Part shown: one piece after another, positions 52,743-61,506 of the stretch
Numbering within the stretch: position 1 is the first letter of the stretch
Layout of the letters: each line of letters opens with the position of its first letter
NCBI RefSeq assembly: GCF_016125955.1
Contig: NZ_JADEVE010000415.1
Coordinates: forward strand, 168,311 to 232,310
DNA: 64,000 nucleotides
Source of the DNA: Acetomicrobium sp. S15 = DSM 107314
GTDB lineage: Bacteria > Synergistota > Synergistia > Synergistales > Thermosynergistaceae
Direction: 5' to 3'
Program-made: the position numbers and the translations under genes
The notes under the pieces: model-generated
The model's input: the letters and a program-made list of their open reading frames with translations, nothing else
What the model was told of the DNA's origin: nothing
The model's database searches: none

Positions 52743-54083
52743 TTAACCGCCGGCCATCCTGCTTGGCAACCACAGAATTATCTGCGGGAAGATTGCGCAT
52801 AGCACCAAGCTGACCATTATCAGTATGACAAACGGTATTACACCACGGATTACGTCAGTAGTTTGTATTCCCAACTCAGGTGGGGCTGAGCCCTTCACGA
52901 AGAATATGGCGTAGGCGAATGGCGGTGTGAGGAATGACATCTGCAGGTTGACGCATATCATCATGGCGAACCATATAGGGTCAAATCCGAGTTTTGCGGC
53001 TATCGGGGTCACTATGGGGACCAAAAGCAGGACAATCCCTATCCAGTCTATAAACATCCCCAAGAAGAAGGCTACCACCATTATGATGAGGAATGCTCCC
53101 CATCTTCCGCCCGGGGCTCCCAGAATGATGTTTCCCACCACATCGCCGCAACCGGCCCTCAAAAAGACCCCTACGAAAGCGGTGGCCATGGCTATTATGA
53201 GGTAAACCATGCCGCTCAAACGTATGGTGTCTACGGCTACTCCTTTTAGTATATCCCAGCTGAACTTGTGGTAAATAATTGCCAAGACAGTAGCGGCAAA
53301 AGCGCCTACGGCGGCAGCTTCCGTGGGGGCAGCTATGCCGAAGAAGATGCTTCCCAAGACAGCCAAGATCAATATCAGTGGAGGAAGTAGCGAAACGAAA
53401 AGCATGGAGAACTTCCTTGAAAGCGGTATGCCCTTGACCTCTTCTTCAGGCACCGGAGGGCCAGCCTTCTTGTTGATAAGACAATATATTATGATGTATA
53501 CACAATATAGAGCAGAGAGCAAAAACCCCGGTGTGAAAGCTCCAAAGAAGAGCTTTCCTACGGAAACACCCGCGGCAGGGCCGTACACGACGAGCATTAT
53601 GCTCGGTGGAATTAAAATGCCGAGCGTTCCACCCGCGCAAACCGCACCGGTAGCCAAGGCTTTGTCGTAGCCTCGAGTAACCATTGGGGCGAGGGCAAGA
53701 AGGGCCAACGTGGTGACAGAAGCGGCTATGACGCCCACGCAGGCTGCGAGGATCGTGCCGATTAATATCGTAGCTACGGCGAGGCCCCCTCGTAATTTGC
53801 CGAGCCAGACGTAGAGGGCGTCAAAAAGCCCCTCTGTGATCCCTGAACGTTCCAACATATTGCCCATGAAGGCAAAAAGTGGCACGGCCAACATCGTGTA
53901 GTTTGTGAGCTGGGCAAATATGCGACCGTAGTATAGTTCCAATGTGCTCGGAACGCCGAAGACCAACGAGCCGATGAAAAGCCCCATCGTGCCGATCCCT
54001 AAGGCGAAGGGAAAGCCTGTAAGGACTGCTACAAATACGCCGCCCAACATGAGGGCTGTGGTGATTTCAGGCGTAAGCGTCAT
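52743..54083 (-). CDS. dctM: TRAP transporter large permease
   Basis: This 446-residue membrane protein has about 12 hydrophobic helices and the DctM marks ALGIGTMGLFIGSLVFGV near the N-terminus, YTMLAVPLFAFMGNMLERSG, GTLGILIPPSIMLVVYG and FLGMFIDWIGIVLLLVPIVTP. It transports the solute with sodium. It overlaps dctQ by 4 bases. It also carries a C-terminal FLTPPFAYAIFFVKG segment typical of the family. Confidence 0.93.
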   Translation of the reverse strand: MTLTPEITTALMLGGVFVAVLTGFPFALGIGTMGLFIGSLVFGVPSTLELYYGRIFAQLTNYTMLAVPLFAFMGNMLERSGITEGLFDALYVWLGKLRGGLAVATILIGTILAACVGVIAASVTTLALLALAPMVTRGYDKALATGAVCAGGTLGILIPPSIMLVVYGPAAGVSVGKLFFGAFTPGFLLSALYCVYIIIYCLINKKAGPPVPEEEVKGIPLSRKFSMLFVSLLPPLILILAVLGSIFFGIAAPTEAAAVGAFAATVLAIIYHKFSWDILKGVAVDTIRLSGMVYLIIAMATAFVGVFLRAGCGDVVGNIILGAPGGRWGAFLIIMVVAFFLGMFIDWIGIVLLLVPIVTPIAAKLGFDPIWFAMMICVNLQMSFLTPPFAYAIFFVKGSAPPELGIQTTDVIRGVIPFVILIMVSLVLCAIFPQIILWLPSRMAGG

Positions 54084-54586
54084 AGCGGTTCACCCTTTAC
54101 TGCAAAGTAGAGGTCGCGAATGAAGGTAGCTACTCCTTGGAGGAAAAAGAACAAAAACCCCAGGAAAACTATCGTTCTGAGCGGGTATAGCGGAGGGTAG
54201 ACATAAGTGGCGGAGGACTTTTCGTTTATAGAGAAGGAAAATAGCATCCACGAATATGAAGCTTTGAGGAGCAAGCCGATCAGCGGAAAGAACAAGAAGA
54301 TCGCGCATATGGCATCAAGCTTGGCTTTCCCCCTGGGAGAAAGGCGACTGTAAAATACGTCCACTCGCGTGTGCGCCTGGTGAAGCAAGATATAGCCCCA
54401 GGAGAGGGCATACATGGCCGCTCCTGTCATTATTATGAGTTCGTATTCCCACACCGTGGATTGATGAAGGGCGTATCTTCTTACAACGCCGGTAACGCCG
54501 ATTAACATCAAGGCTACGGAAAGCCACCTTGTTTGCACTCCTACCCACTCGTTGATGGAATCGATGACCTTGAGCACTTTCTTCAC
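54080..54586 (-). CDS. dctQ: TRAP transporter small permease
   Basis: This 168-residue, four-helix membrane protein is the DctQ component. Family parts are VGVVRRYALHQSTVWEYELI-like (GVTGVVRRYALHQSTVWEYE) and MYALSWGYILLHQAHTRVDV. The start is GTG 54586 with a weak ribosome binding site. It overlaps dctM by 4 bases, and the lipA stop is 87 bases upstream, so a promoter in that gap or read-through from lipBA is possible. Confidence 0.88.
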   Translation of the reverse strand: MKKVLKVIDSINEWVGVQTRWLSVALMLIGVTGVVRRYALHQSTVWEYELIIMTGAAMYALSWGYILLHQAHTRVDVFYSRLSPRGKAKLDAICAIFLFFPLIGLLLKASYSWMLFSFSINEKSSATYVYPPLYPLRTIVFLGFLFFFLQGVATFIRDLYFAVKGEPL

Positions 54587-54673
54587 GGCATATCACTTTC
54601 CTTTCGCGCACTTTGAGTTGTTTCGATGACCGTCCATCTCGGTAGCGCTATATGATTAACCCTCCCCTATGCT

Positions 54674-55558
54674 TTATTTCACCTCCTCGCTCGTCCTGAA
54701 TCGCAACTGTGTTATCCCTTCATGGGCGTGATAGGAACTGCGCACGAAGGGTCCCGATGCCACAAAGGAAAAGCCCTTCTCCAAAGCAATCCTTTTATAT
54801 CGTTCAAACTGCTCCGGAGTTACGTATTCCGCTATAGGCAGATGGGCAGGCGAAGGCTGCAGGTATTGGCCTATGGTGAGCATGTCGCACCCCGCGTCTA
54901 CCAAGTCACCCATCACGGAGATCACCTCTTCAGTCTCTTCTCCGAGGCCTACCATCAACCCAGATTTTGTGATTATGGAACTGTCGATTTCCTTCACGCG
55001 GCGCAAGAGTTCGATAGATCGCTCGTATTTTGCCTGAGGGCGGACGAGCGGATAAAGGGAAGGGACCGTCTCGACATTATGGTTTAGGACGTCGGGACGC
55101 TCGTTTACTATGATTTCGAGGGCTTCCCAATTGCCCTGTAGATCTGGTATGAGAAGCTCTACTGTGGAATTAGGACAAGCCTTTCTTAGGCACCTTACTA
55201 ATGAGGCAAAATGACCTGCACCACCATCTGGAAGATCATCTCTCGTGACGGAAGTGATCACTATATGTTTTAGGGCAAGCTTTTGCGCGGCTTCGGCCAC
55301 GTGTTCGGGTTCGTTCGGATCTAAGGAAAGGGGTTCGCCCTTTTTGACGGCGCAAAAACGGCAGTTCCTGGTGCACGTATCGCCTAATATCATAAATGTG
55401 GCCGTCCTTGAGGCAAAACACTCTCCCGCATTGGGACAATTGGCTCCCTCGCATACGGTGTGTAAACTTAGGCCTCTGAGGAGAACCTCCATCTCCTCGA
55501 TAGATCTTTTATTTGGAATGCGCTTCTTCAGCCACTCCGGTTTTGGCAAGGATATCAT
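54674..55558 (-). CDS. lipA: Lipoyl synthase
   Basis: This 294-residue radical SAM enzyme inserts two sulfurs into octanoyl groups. It has the auxiliary cluster motif [12 protein letters not shown] and the SAM cluster motif CTRNCRFC. Later parts [15 protein letters not shown] and [15 protein letters not shown] are typical, and the SSYHAHE C-terminal Ser-type motif is present. ATG 55558 overlaps lipB by 50 bases and has GGAGAG upstream; an earlier start at 55615 lies deeper in lipB. Confidence 0.96.
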   Translation of the reverse strand: MISLPKPEWLKKRIPNKRSIEEMEVLLRGLSLHTVCEGANCPNAGECFASRTATFMILGDTCTRNCRFCAVKKGEPLSLDPNEPEHVAEAAQKLALKHIVITSVTRDDLPDGGAGHFASLVRCLRKACPNSTVELLIPDLQGNWEALEIIVNERPDVLNHNVETVPSLYPLVRPQAKYERSIELLRRVKEIDSSIITKSGLMVGLGEETEEVISVMGDLVDAGCDMLTIGQYLQPSPAHLPIAEYVTPEQFERYKRIALEKGFSFVASGPFVRSSYHAHEGITQLRFRTSEEVK

Positions 55559-56234
55559 CACTCTCCAGCCATCCTCTCGAGACCTCTCGGAAATTGGCCT
55601 CGAAGACTTTGGCAAATTTCTCCTTCACTATGCCCATAACTTCGCCGAAGTCTACGGATCCTGCCAAATCTTCGAGGGACACGATGCCGAACTCCGTAAT
55701 GCCGCAAGGGTTTATGAGGGCAAAGTGCTCTTTGTTTACGTTTATGTTGAAGGCGAAACCGTGCATAGTTATCCATCTTTTGACGGCTATACCCATGGCT
55801 GCGATCTTTTTATCGCCCACCCAGACGCCCCTGTATTTGGGTTTTCTTCCAGCCCTGATGCCGTATTCCCTTAAGGTCTGGATTACGACTTCCTCCAGGG
55901 ATGTGACGAACCATGGCAGATCCATCTTCCATTTCTTTAGGCTGAATATGGGGTAGGCCACGATTTGCCCAGGCCCGTGATATGTGATATTTCCGCCCCT
56001 TGTGGTGTCATATACGTCTATGCCGAGCTGCCTCAAGGTTTCTTGGTTGGCCAGGAGGTTATCCCTTCCGCCAGACTTGCCTATGGTAAAGACGGGGCTA
56101 TGTTGCAGCAATATGAGTATGCCATCGACTGTGCCCCTTCTTACCCTCTCGAAGGCGGCCTCTTGTAGAGCTAACCCGTCGGCATAGCTCGTCAAGCCCT
56201 CCAGCTCCACAAGAAAACAGCGTCGTTCTTCCAT
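55509..56234 (-). CDS. lipB: Octanoyltransferase
   Basis: This 241-residue enzyme moves octanoyl from ACP to lipoyl domains. The [19 protein letters not shown] motif, [14 protein letters not shown] with the catalytic Lys, and the Cys of NPCGITEFG are present. It starts at ATG 56234 after AGGTGATC. With lipA it makes a complete de novo lipoate unit, needed for glycine cleavage or 2-oxoacid dehydrogenase, although no such gene is in the window. Confidence 0.94.
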   Translation of the reverse strand: MEERRCFLVELEGLTSYADGLALQEAAFERVRRGTVDGILILLQHSPVFTIGKSGGRDNLLANQETLRQLGIDVYDTTRGGNITYHGPGQIVAYPIFSLKKWKMDLPWFVTSLEEVVIQTLREYGIRAGRKPKYRGVWVGDKKIAAMGIAVKRWITMHGFAFNINVNKEHFALINPCGITEFGIVSLEDLAGSVDFGEVMGIVKEKFAKVFEANFREVSRGWLESDDILAKTGVAEEAHSK

Positions 56235-56310
56235 CGCAGATCACCTGAATTTGGTCGCCCTTTAGTACCGCGTCATTTCTTTCTTACCTGTTCCGTAATC
56301 TGTAATGCGT

Positions 56311-56339
56311 AGCATATAGCGAAGACAAGGGGTTGTCAA
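56311..56339 (-). promoter_or_regulatory. Promoter of lipB-lipA
   Basis: On the minus strand TTGACA (56334-56339) and TATGCT (56311-56316) are 17 bases apart, about 80 bases before lipB. It faces away from the niaR promoter. Confidence 0.7.
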
Positions 56340-56399
56340 TGGTCCGAAGCAGCGTATTTCATGTGCGCAAGATTATACACAAAATAACGGGCAGCTATG

Positions 56400-56428
56400 T
56401 TGGCATTTGAGTTCATATGTGCTATTAT
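56400..56428 (+). promoter_or_regulatory. Promoter of niaR
   Basis: TTGGCA (56400-56405) and TATTAT (56423-56428) are 17 bases apart. The operator palindrome begins at the end of the -10 box. Confidence 0.75.
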
Positions 56429-56444
56429 CTGCTAATAGCAGATA
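56426..56444. promoter_or_regulatory. Perfect 19-base palindrome, proposed NiaR operator
   Basis: TATCTGCTA, a central A, and TAGCAGATA form a perfect palindrome over the -10 edge and start region of the niaR promoter, 10 bases before the ATG. Its position suggests autorepression by NiaR; the binding is inferred. Confidence 0.75.
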
Positions 56445-56454
56445 GGAGCTGATC

Positions 56455-56979
56455 ATGATGGAAAGAGAAGAGCGACTGCACCGCATCGAAATGATGCTTA
56501 AAAGTGCCCAGGAGCCGATGAGCGGTGCTGCGTTGGCTGAGGAGCTCAGCGTGAGCAGGCAGGCTATAGTTCAGGACATGGCCATTCTGCGCAACAGGGG
56601 GCTTTCGATAAGATCCACCCCGAGGGGGTATTTGTTCGAGAGGGAGAGGGCCTCTAAGGTGAGACGAATCTTGGCAGTCCGCCACAGAAGGGAAGAAGTT
56701 TACGACGAATTGGTCACCATCGTCAATCTTGGAGGCCGTGTTTTGGACGTAATTGTCGATCATCCTATTTACGGAGAGATAAGGGGCAATATAGAGGTCT
56801 CCACCAAAGAGGAAGTGGCCAGGTTCGTCAACATATTGGAGAGCTCTGACACGGAGCCGTTACTGCAGCTTTCTAAGGGCTTTCACCTCCACACCGTCGA
56901 GGCTGACGACGAGGAGACCCTTTCTGCCATAGAGAAAGCGCTTCAAGAAAAAGGCTATCTCTCATGGAGCACCGTATGA
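56455..56979 (+). CDS. niaR: NiaR-type niacin-responsive repressor (HTH + 3H domain)
   Basis: This 174-residue repressor has an N-terminal helix-turn-helix (MSGAALAEELSVSRQAIVQD) and a C-terminal 3H domain with the expected histidines (VDHPIYGEI and KGFHLHTVEA). In Bacillus and Thermotoga NiaR (YrxA) binds nicotinate and represses NAD uptake/synthesis genes. ATG 56455 or 56458 follows AGGAG. No niacin gene is next to it; the next genes are a small membrane protein and an SSS symporter, which could be a niacin or related carrier. That link is inference. Confidence 0.9.
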   Translation: MMEREERLHRIEMMLKSAQEPMSGAALAEELSVSRQAIVQDMAILRNRGLSIRSTPRGYLFERERASKVRRILAVRHRREEVYDELVTIVNLGGRVLDVIVDHPIYGEIRGNIEVSTKEEVARFVNILESSDTEPLLQLSKGFHLHTVEADDEETLSAIEKALQEKGYLSWSTV

Positions 56980-56999
56980 GACGAAGAGGAGGTTGTGCC

Positions 57000-57218
57000 G
57001 TGGTCATCTCGAAAGGGGAGTTGTGGTGGCTTTTCTTCAGTGCAGTTGCGATCGTCTTGGATGTAGTCGTCCCATTCGTTTTTTTGAGGGAAGACGGCAC
57101 TTTGGGTGGGGCATTTTTCTTTTGGTCTTTTCTTACCGTTGTGGTCATAGCTGGTGGATGGATATACACGAATCCTTGGCTCGATAGCGTCAAAAGAGAG
57201 AGAGGGTCACGATCTTGA
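57000..57218 (+). CDS. Small membrane protein upstream of an SSS symporter
   Basis: This 72-residue protein has two hydrophobic helices (WWLFFSAVAIVLDVVVPFVF and FFFWSFLTVVVIAGGWIY). The start is GTG 57000 with AGGAGG 7 bases upstream. It is followed by an SSS gene with a 4-base overlap, repeating the layout at 42770-41264. Length and helix count match that small partner, but its sequence is only weakly similar. It is probably an accessory subunit. Confidence 0.65.
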   Translation: MVISKGELWWLFFSAVAIVLDVVVPFVFLREDGTLGGAFFFWSFLTVVVIAGGWIYTNPWLDSVKRERGSRS

Positions 57219-58666
57219 GCGCTCTCATGCTTTCGACGGGTATTGCAGTATGGTTCGCGGCAGGTGCTGCACTTTCGCACTTGGCGAGGAGGAGAATGGG
57301 CTATGGAATAGAAGAATATTTCCTCGCCAACAGGCGTCTGGGCGGCTTCATATCGGCCATGACCTACAGCGCCACCACCTACAGCGCTTTCATGATGGTG
57401 GGGCTTGTCGGACTTACCTATGCCAGCGGCGTAGGGAGCCTCGGATTTGAGCTGACTTACCTCATGGGCACCGTAATCCTGCTCGTGCTCTTTGCGCCGC
57501 GCTATTGGGTGGCAGGAAGATTGTTTGGTTGTGTAACGCCGGCTGAGTTGCTGAGGGTGCGCTATCAGAACAAATGGGTAGGGGGCGTAACTGCTCTGCT
57601 TTGCCTCGCCATGCTCATTCCCTACGCTTCAGTGCAGCTCATGGGAGTTGGTTACCTCATGGAGACGCTTTCCGGTGGGACGATTTCGTATATGACAGGC
57701 ACCGTTATCGCAGCTTCCATCACTGTCGTTTATTCCTGGTGGGCGGGTCTGAGGTCGGTGGCGTGGACTGATGCGCTTCAAGCGTGCATAATGTTCATAG
57801 CCAGTTGCATACTACTCCTTTTCGTATGGCTGCGCTTTTTCCCAGGAAGCGCTTTTGTCTTTGAGAACGTTAGACCCGAGATGTTACGGGTCAGCTGGTC
57901 CTTCCCGATGTTTTTGGGCCTGACGTTGCCCTGGGCTTTTTTCGCTCTCACAAACCCCCAGGTTGCGCAGCGCATGTATGTGCCCAAAAACGTCCAAAGC
58001 CTGAGACGCATGATCTTAGGCTTTGCTGTTTTTGGCTTCGTTTACACCGTCATATGCGTCATCCTGGGTTTGGCGGCGGCGGTTGTGGTGCCCGGCTTGA
58101 AAGTGGCGGATAACGCCATGCCAGAGCTCTTGAGGAGAGTGCCACCTTTGCTCGCACTCGTGGTTTTTTTGAGCATCACCGCGGCCGCAGTGTCTACACT
58201 GAACTCCATAATTCTAACGCTGAGCTCTATGTTCGGCAGGGACATCATAAAGGCCTTTGAGCCGACCATGAGCGAAAGCCGGGAGCTTTTTTGGGGGAAG
58301 TTATTCATCCCCATTCTCACGATTGCGTGCCTCATGTTTGCCCAGCTAAAGTTGGGTTTGATAGCGGTGATGTCGGCTATGGCGTCTGGAGGGCTTTTGC
58401 TTCAGCTTCCGGCGATAGTGGGCTGCTTCTTCTGGAAGAGGGCCACGGCGGCAGGGGCTATCTGGAGCATGGCGGTAGGCGGAGTCTTGGTGGGCAGCAT
58501 GTATGTCCTAAACCTTAAGCCGTTGGGTCACTGGCCTGCGATATGGGGACTTTTGATCTGCACCGCCATATTTATTTCGGTGAGCTTGGCCACATCTCCT
58601 CCGAAGGATACTGCGTCATTTATGGAAAAAGTGAGCGAGGGTCTTAAGGCGCACTTTTGGGGGTAG
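57215..58666 (+). CDS. SSS-family sodium:solute symporter
   Basis: This 483-residue symporter has about 13 helices. Marks: GIEEYFLANRRLGGFISAMTYSAT-type start (NRRLGGFISAMTYSATTYSA), PAELLRVRYQNKWVGG, FLSITAAAVSTLNSIILTLSSMF and FFWKRATAAGAIWSMAVGG. It starts at TTG 57215 within the TTGA overlap of the small protein stop. Its place after niaR and its small partner suggests one operon under the NiaR operator. A pantothenate/niacin-like or carboxylate substrate is possible. Confidence 0.87.
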   Translation: MSALMLSTGIAVWFAAGAALSHLARRRMGYGIEEYFLANRRLGGFISAMTYSATTYSAFMMVGLVGLTYASGVGSLGFELTYLMGTVILLVLFAPRYWVAGRLFGCVTPAELLRVRYQNKWVGGVTALLCLAMLIPYASVQLMGVGYLMETLSGGTISYMTGTVIAASITVVYSWWAGLRSVAWTDALQACIMFIASCILLLFVWLRFFPGSAFVFENVRPEMLRVSWSFPMFLGLTLPWAFFALTNPQVAQRMYVPKNVQSLRRMILGFAVFGFVYTVICVILGLAAAVVVPGLKVADNAMPELLRRVPPLLALVVFLSITAAAVSTLNSIILTLSSMFGRDIIKAFEPTMSESRELFWGKLFIPILTIACLMFAQLKLGLIAVMSAMASGGLLLQLPAIVGCFFWKRATAAGAIWSMAVGGVLVGSMYVLNLKPLGHWPAIWGLLICTAIFISVSLATSPPKDTASFMEKVSEGLKAHFWG

Positions 58667-58700
58667 GCGCTATAATAATTGCAAAAAAGGGGGAGTTTTT

Positions 58701-59702
58701 GTGTATAAGCCACTTTTGGGCATAACGATCGGCGATCCTTCCGGGGCTGGCCCCGAGATATCCGTAAAGGCGTTGATGCACGGCGAAATAAAGGAGATGT
58801 GCCGTCCGATCCTCATAGGAGATGAGGCTGTCATACGTCGAGTGATGCCCATCGTCCGTTGCAGCGAAAAGCTCACCGCCATCTCGACGCCTGCCGATTA
58901 TTCTCCCGACTCTGTAAACCTCATCTCCCTCGGCGTAATAAGCGAGCCTGGCGAATACGAGTTCGCCAAGGTCCAGGCGAAATGCGGCAAGGCCGCCTTT
59001 GAATATATAAAGAAGGGCATAGAGCTCGCCATGGCCGGTCATATCGACGCCGTGGTGACAGGGCCCATACACAAAGAGGCGCTGAGCCAGGCCGGGCTTC
59101 CTTATCCCGGGCACACGGAGATCTTCGCCGACCTAACCGGCACCTCGGATTATGCGATGATGCTCGTCGGTGGCCCGTTGCGCGTGATACATGTGACTAC
59201 CCACGTGTCGCTCCGCGAGGCCTGTGACCGCGTGAAAAGGGAGAGAGTGCTCAGGGTTATCAGGTTGGCTCACGAGGCGGTTAAGGGATTGGGCATAGAG
59301 CGCCCCAAGATTGCCGTGGCGGGGTTGAATCCTCACAGCGGCGAACATGGCCTCTTCGGCGACGAGGATATGAAAGAGATAGCGCCTGCTATCCAGCAGG
59401 CCAAGGAGGAGGGCTTGGACGTTGCAGGGCCCGTCCCCCCAGACACTGTGTTCTATCATTGCAAGGAAGGGCGATACGACATCGTCGTAGCCATGTATCA
59501 CGACCAAGGACACATCCCCCTCAAGCTCTTGGATTTCATGGGAGGCGTAAACATCACCGTAGGCCTTCCCATAATTCGCACCTCCGTGGACCACGGCACC
59601 GTTTACGGCAAGGCTGGGAAGGGCACGGCAGACGAGTCGAGCATGGTGAAGGCCATAGAGATGGCAGTAAGGTTTGCGGTTTCTAAAAGAGGTGCTGTAT
59701 AA
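58701..59702 (+). CDS. pdxA: 4-hydroxythreonine-4-phosphate dehydrogenase family (PdxA)
   Basis: This 333-residue NAD-dependent dehydrogenase has GITIGDPSGAGPEISVKAL, the metal/active-site segments VVTGPIHKEALSQAGLPYPG HTEI (His) and MYHDQGHIPLKLLDF, and GTVYGKAGKGTADESSM. It fits PdxA, or the PdxA2 branch acting on threonate-type four-carbon acids. No pdxJ or four-carbon kinase is beside it, so the branch is open. GTG 58701 has AAAGGGGGAG upstream, 34 bases after the symporter stop. Confidence 0.87.
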   Translation: MYKPLLGITIGDPSGAGPEISVKALMHGEIKEMCRPILIGDEAVIRRVMPIVRCSEKLTAISTPADYSPDSVNLISLGVISEPGEYEFAKVQAKCGKAAFEYIKKGIELAMAGHIDAVVTGPIHKEALSQAGLPYPGHTEIFADLTGTSDYAMMLVGGPLRVIHVTTHVSLREACDRVKRERVLRVIRLAHEAVKGLGIERPKIAVAGLNPHSGEHGLFGDEDMKEIAPAIQQAKEEGLDVAGPVPPDTVFYHCKEGRYDIVVAMYHDQGHIPLKLLDFMGGVNITVGLPIIRTSVDHGTVYGKAGKGTADESSMVKAIEMAVRFAVSKRGAV

Positions 59703-59900
59703 GCTTAAGTAGGCACAAGATTAAGCAGTTCGGCTACTTTTTTTGAGGATTCATCTTATCTTGCTTGTCTTATGTTATAATTTTGTCACAAATCGTGGGA
59801 TTTTCCTTCGGGCGTGCTCATGCAGCACGCCTTGGTTTTAGTCGAAGTGTTCGGTATTTCCTGCTTTGATTCCCAAAGAGCTTTAAGGAGGCTGTTGCTG

Positions 59901-61160
59901 ATGAGGGAAGGCGAGATGCTTTTCATACTCTGCACCGAAGTGATAATTATGATGATGGGCATCGGCATTGTAGGGCCTATTCTCCCTCATTACGCGCGCC
60001 TCTTCGGCGTGAGCATAACGATGATCGGCCTCCTGATCACGGTCTTCGGGGTGGCGCGCATCGTAATGGATATCCCGGCCGGCAGGATGACGGAGCATTT
60101 GGGTCGGCGACCTATCCTCATAAGCGGCCCCATCGTCTTGGGAATGGGGTCGTTGGCCTGCGGCTTGGCCGGGAGCTATTGGCAATTGCTGATTTTCCGC
60201 TTCGTCCAAGGAATAGGTTCGGCTATGTATACAACCGCCGCTATGGTGATGTTGGCCGACATCAGCACTCAGGAAAGTCGAGGGCGGATGATGAGTTTTT
60301 ACCAGGGTTCGATCCTGCTTGGTGCAGGACTTGGGCCGACCCTCGGAGGGTTTGTCGCTGAGCTGTGGGGGATAAGGGCGCCGTTTTTCGTCTTCGCCGT
60401 TATGGCTGTAGTGGCAGCGTTGTGGGCATATGCGCGTCTGCCGGAGACCCGACCGACCTTAGCGTCAAAGGCGATCAATGGCGGCGAAGGCGCTCTCCAA
60501 AAGCGCCCTCGCCTGGGGCCACTTCTTCGCGACCGAGACTTCCTTCTCGTTTCCTTCGTCACGTTCGGAATATTCTTTACCCGCACCGGCACCCACAACC
60601 AACTCATACCCCTTTTAGGAGCCGATCGCCTTGGCCTCAGCATTTCTAAGATAGGCGTAGCTCTGACGCTCATCGCAGTGACCCAAATAGGAGCGCTGCT
60701 CTTGGCGGGTGCGATGGCGGGCCGTTTAGAGAGAAAGAAGCTCATAACGCCCGGATGTCTGCTCTTGGGGCTTGGGTTGGCCGTAGCGGCCAAGAGTTTC
60801 GGTTACTCCCTTTTCATCGTCAGCTGCATCGTCATGGGCTTTGGCATAGGGCTTGCCGGTCCGATCCTTTCGGCCTACGTTGCGGATATCCTTCCGAAAG
60901 AAGAATATGGGATAGGTATGGGTTTATATAGGGCAGTTAGCGATATCGGCTTCGTAACTGGGCCGGTCCTCTTGGGTCGGTTGGCCGATTTAAGGGGATT
61001 TACGTTTCCCATCTTCTTCAACGCCGTTTTAATCTCCCTGGCTGCTCTGATCTTTTTCTTCTGGGCGAAGGAACCGACGCTGCGCCGTCGGGACGAGCGT
61101 TGCGACGAAGAGCAAGAGGCGTTAGTTCAAGTGAGTGAAACATCGCATGAGCGTTATTGA
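59901..61160 (+). CDS. MFS transporter (DHA1-like)
   Basis: This 419-residue membrane carrier has about 12 helices. The motif A-type loop DIPAGRMTEHLGRRPILISG, motif GIGSAMYTTAAMVMLADISTQ and GRMMSFYQGSILLGAGLGPTLGG are typical of the drug:H+ antiporter branch. ATG 59901 has AAGGAGG 9 bases upstream; the frame is open earlier without signals. Its cargo is unknown. It is followed by tRNA-Ser and tRNA-Arg. Confidence 0.86.
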   Translation: MREGEMLFILCTEVIIMMMGIGIVGPILPHYARLFGVSITMIGLLITVFGVARIVMDIPAGRMTEHLGRRPILISGPIVLGMGSLACGLAGSYWQLLIFRFVQGIGSAMYTTAAMVMLADISTQESRGRMMSFYQGSILLGAGLGPTLGGFVAELWGIRAPFFVFAVMAVVAALWAYARLPETRPTLASKAINGGEGALQKRPRLGPLLRDRDFLLVSFVTFGIFFTRTGTHNQLIPLLGADRLGLSISKIGVALTLIAVTQIGALLLAGAMAGRLERKKLITPGCLLLGLGLAVAAKSFGYSLFIVSCIVMGFGIGLAGPILSAYVADILPKEEYGIGMGLYRAVSDIGFVTGPVLLGRLADLRGFTFPIFFNAVLISLAALIFFFWAKEPTLRRRDERCDEEQEALVQVSETSHERY

Positions 61161-61195
61161 CATGGAGATGGCAGCCGCATAGAATAGCCTTACGA

Positions 61196-61290
61196 GGTGG
61201 GGTGGCCGAGCAGGCTTAAGGCACTCGCCTGCTAAGCGAGTAGAGTGGCAGAAACCGCTCTCGAGGGTTCGAATCCCTCCCCCACCGCCA
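61196..61290 (+). tRNA. tRNA-Ser (anticodon GCT)
   Basis: Acceptor GGTGGGG pairs with CCCCACC; the anticodon arm is CTCGC-CTGCTAA-GCGAG with anticodon GCT. A long variable arm (TAGAGTGGCAGAAACCGCTC) marks a type II tRNA. T arm GAGGG-TTCGAAT-CCCTC; CCA encoded. Confidence 0.97.
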
Positions 61291-61300
61291 AACATCTCGC

Positions 61301-61377
61301 GCGCCGGTAGCTCAATTGGATAGAGCAACGGACTACGGATCCGTAGGTTGGGGGTTCGAATCCTCTCCGGCGCGCCA
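61301..61377 (+). tRNA. tRNA-Arg (anticodon ACG)
   Basis: Acceptor GCGCCGG pairs with CCGGCGC; the anticodon arm is ACGGA-CTACGGA-TCCGT with anticodon ACG (A34 likely changed to inosine). CCA is encoded. It starts 10 bases after tRNA-Ser, so the two are co-transcribed. It reads CGN codons, not the AGA proposed in the T-box. Confidence 0.96.
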
Positions 61378-61384
61378 GTTTTAG

Positions 61385-61420
61385 TTCCCGACCTGATTCT
61401 TGCTATGTCGGGAATTTTTA
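61385..61420 (+). terminator. Terminator after tRNA-Ser/tRNA-Arg
   Basis: TTCCCGAC and GTCGGGAA form a perfect 8-base stem with a 14-base loop, followed by TTTTTATT. Confidence 0.88.
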
Positions 61421-61506
61421 TTGCTATTTTTAGAGCGGGAGCGACGGCCCATCTTTTAGAGCATCTTTAAAGTTGATGTATTGCCTCTTTGGTTCGCTCT
61501 TCAGAG

